A DNA stretch of 64,000 nt. Origin: Patagioenas fasciata (taxonomy: Eukaryota > Chordata > Aves > Columbiformes > Columbidae). Each line of letters opens with the position of its first letter. Within the stretch, counting starts at the first letter, position 1. Below are positions 62,319-64,000 of this stretch, in pieces. The notes under the pieces are model-generated. The model ran no database searches, was not told the DNA's origin, and was given only the letters and a program-made list of their open reading frames with translations. The position numbers and the translations under genes were made by a program. The stretch covers positions 151,651,104-151,715,103 of the forward strand of contig NC_092520.1 in assembly GCF_037038585.1 (NCBI RefSeq), written 5' to 3'.

Positions 62319-64000
62319 GTAAGAGGGGAGTGTGGCGACACCCGTCACGCGGGGACCGGGAGGACCGTGGGCGAGGGAAGGCAAGGGATTCTGCTGTTGT
62401 TATCAGTGGTTTGCTCCACAAAACTCCTGATCTCACGCACCAAATACCACATAAGAGAATGGGAGAGGAGCGTCAGAAAATGTCACTGGAGCTGTAAGGT
62501 GTGGCGAACCAAAGTTTTCTTCGGAGACTGTCTAATTAGTGGAATTATAAGATAAATTACATACAGAGTCTTAGCTTCTTAGTACTTTCTGTTGTGACTC
62601 TATTTTCTAAACACAGGTTCATTTTCAGATGAGATTTTTGTTTGTTTGTTTGTTTTTTCATTTAGAAATAAAAAAAAGTTACTTACCTGTGTGTCTGTTT
62701 TAAATTAATTTAGCCCCAACGGCTGTACTGTGCATAGCTATACAGTGTATACTTGTGTGTTTCTGGGGTGCATGAATGTTTTTATATGTGTATGTGTTTA
62801 ATTAAGAAAAAAAAGCCTTTCATTTTTAAGATTTGGGGGGGGGGAGGGCTCTTATAAATTTGTAGAAACCTCTCAAAACCTCTTAGAATGTGAAAAGTCC
62901 ATTTCACCTTGTACCCAAGTTTATGTCTAGCACTGAGTCTTATTTTGGTGCAGAGAACTATGTTATTTTTTGCCAATAGAGCTGCAAGTCCAAAATGAGA
63001 GCGCTCATTTCGCAGGCAAGATACAGACTTTCTCAGCCTCCCCATGCCTTAAGGCAGACCTAGGGTAGTGAACATGTTCTGGGAATAGCTGGAAGACTAA
63101 AGTCTACCTTTGCACAGTAAGTACTTAAGCCAGTTAGTATTCTGCTTTTTTAATAGAGTCAAAGCTGTCCCAGGTTTAGTCAGGTCCACAATTTCTAAGA
63201 CAGGTCCTGGTACTTTAGTGATGTGATATGAAACATGAGTTCGGAGTAGGCTCCAAATTTAAATATCACGTAGAGATCAGTTTACTCTGCCGGTGACTCA
63301 GTAGAAGGCCCACTCTCTTCCCTAGTAGAAGTCTGATATCTATTTTAAAGCTGTTTACTATGCAAAATTAGAAACCTCTTTGTTACTGTCTCCTCTCCTT
63401 GTCAGAATATTTCCAAATTACTGCTGGGGTAGGAGAAGATGGGAGCTGAAGGCAGGAGTCATGGCCAGAGGCCTGGTTCAAAAGGTAGTGTTGAGATACT
63501 GCTTCAAACTAGTGCAGAGGAAAGCTCAGTCTAAAAGGAAAGGAGCCGGTTCTACAATATTAGCTATCTAAGGCAACATTCCCTTGTTCCATCTGTGAAA
63601 AAACAGACAAATTCCTCTACCGATCTGAGGAACAGGGCAAAGCAGCTCCTTAGGTTCCAAGTGCTGCTCGACTTGTAATTGTAGCTTTGCTCTAAAAGGT
63701 ATGATTTAAAAAAAATCACCTGGCCTCATTGCCATGTTTAAAAGGGAAAAAAAGATTTTTCTTTTCTTGTTGCCAGCCTCACAGATTCACATTGGGATTT
63801 AAAAGAAAGGCAGGAGCCTGTCCTGTGCAAAATCAGCATCAATCGAATTGTCTAAGCCTAAATATGCCTTCAGTGTCTCCTGAGTAATCCTCCAGATTGC
63901 AGCTCTCCTGCAATATACCGACCTGTGAAGCCTCATCATCATGCAAATAAGTCAGATACTTTTGCACAACTCAGTTGAGAAAAACAAGGTAGTGCATGTA
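62319..64000. other. Probable intron 1 of the inferred second tubulin, no exon seen
   Basis: Contains a TTTG repeat near 62638-62655 and a G-rich run near 62836-62848. I see no coding exon on either strand. It is consistent with intronic sequence after the putative donor at 62319, but equally with intergenic DNA. Confidence 0.35.

Noticed and set aside
57690-64000. USP18 as the next gene, as in mammals
   Set aside because: No frame shows the ubiquitin-protease Cys-box or His-box motifs. The only candidate start looks like a tubulin exon 1.

Overview
The window is vertebrate nuclear DNA, most likely from a bird. The evidence is at least five clear CR1 retrotransposon copies with the avian-type 3' tail (repeats of ATTCTATG), compact spliced genes with GT-AG introns, CpG-island promoters, and the gene order PEX26 then an alpha-tubulin of the TUBA8 type. 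In mammals the same order is MICAL3 (opposite strand), PEX26, TUBA8. There is no bacterial or CRISPR content. Almost all long open frames are chance or GC-driven. The only coding DNA I can support is two spliced genes and one probable tubulin start exon.

Layout. 1-17.1 kb is AT-rich non-coding DNA with poly-A tracts, a 190-bp direct duplication (1739-1928 and 4759-4943) and a 172-bp palindromic hAT-type mini-transposon with perfect 8-bp target duplications (10843-11014). By synteny this is probably the first intron of MICAL3 on the minus strand, but no MICAL3 coding exon is visible. 17.15-18.75 kb is a strong CpG island with CCAAT, GC-box and TTTAAA elements, probably the MICAL3 5' end and perhaps a divergent plus-strand transcript. 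18.8-43.2 kb is intergenic, with CR1 copies, one palindromic RFX X-box and two consensus cAMP-response elements.

43.2-48.2 kb holds PEX26. Its CpG island is split by an inserted CR1. The five coding exons join in phase to 288 codons, giving the tail-anchored peroxisomal receptor for the PEX1-PEX6 AAA complex. A long 3' region follows. 52.0-56.6 kb holds a five-exon alpha-tubulin of 445 residues, starting with the usual ATG-only coding segment of exon 1. It keeps the nucleotide-binding and catalytic residues. It lacks the lysine-40 acetylation site, carries a 3-residue deletion in that loop, and ends in Ser instead of an aromatic residue. A sense CR1 copy lies between its stop and the first good polyadenylation signal.

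At 62.0-62.3 kb a second GC-rich promoter-like patch ends in a Kozak-flanked ATG followed directly by GTAAGA. This is the layout of an alpha-tubulin first exon. I infer a second TUBA8 paralogue whose remaining exons lie beyond 64 kb. The tubulin in this window would then be the divergent member of a tandem pair.

PEX26 and the tubulin are not known to act together; their adjacency is conserved synteny. All calls come from reading the sequence and from remembered family features. No alignment or database search was run.
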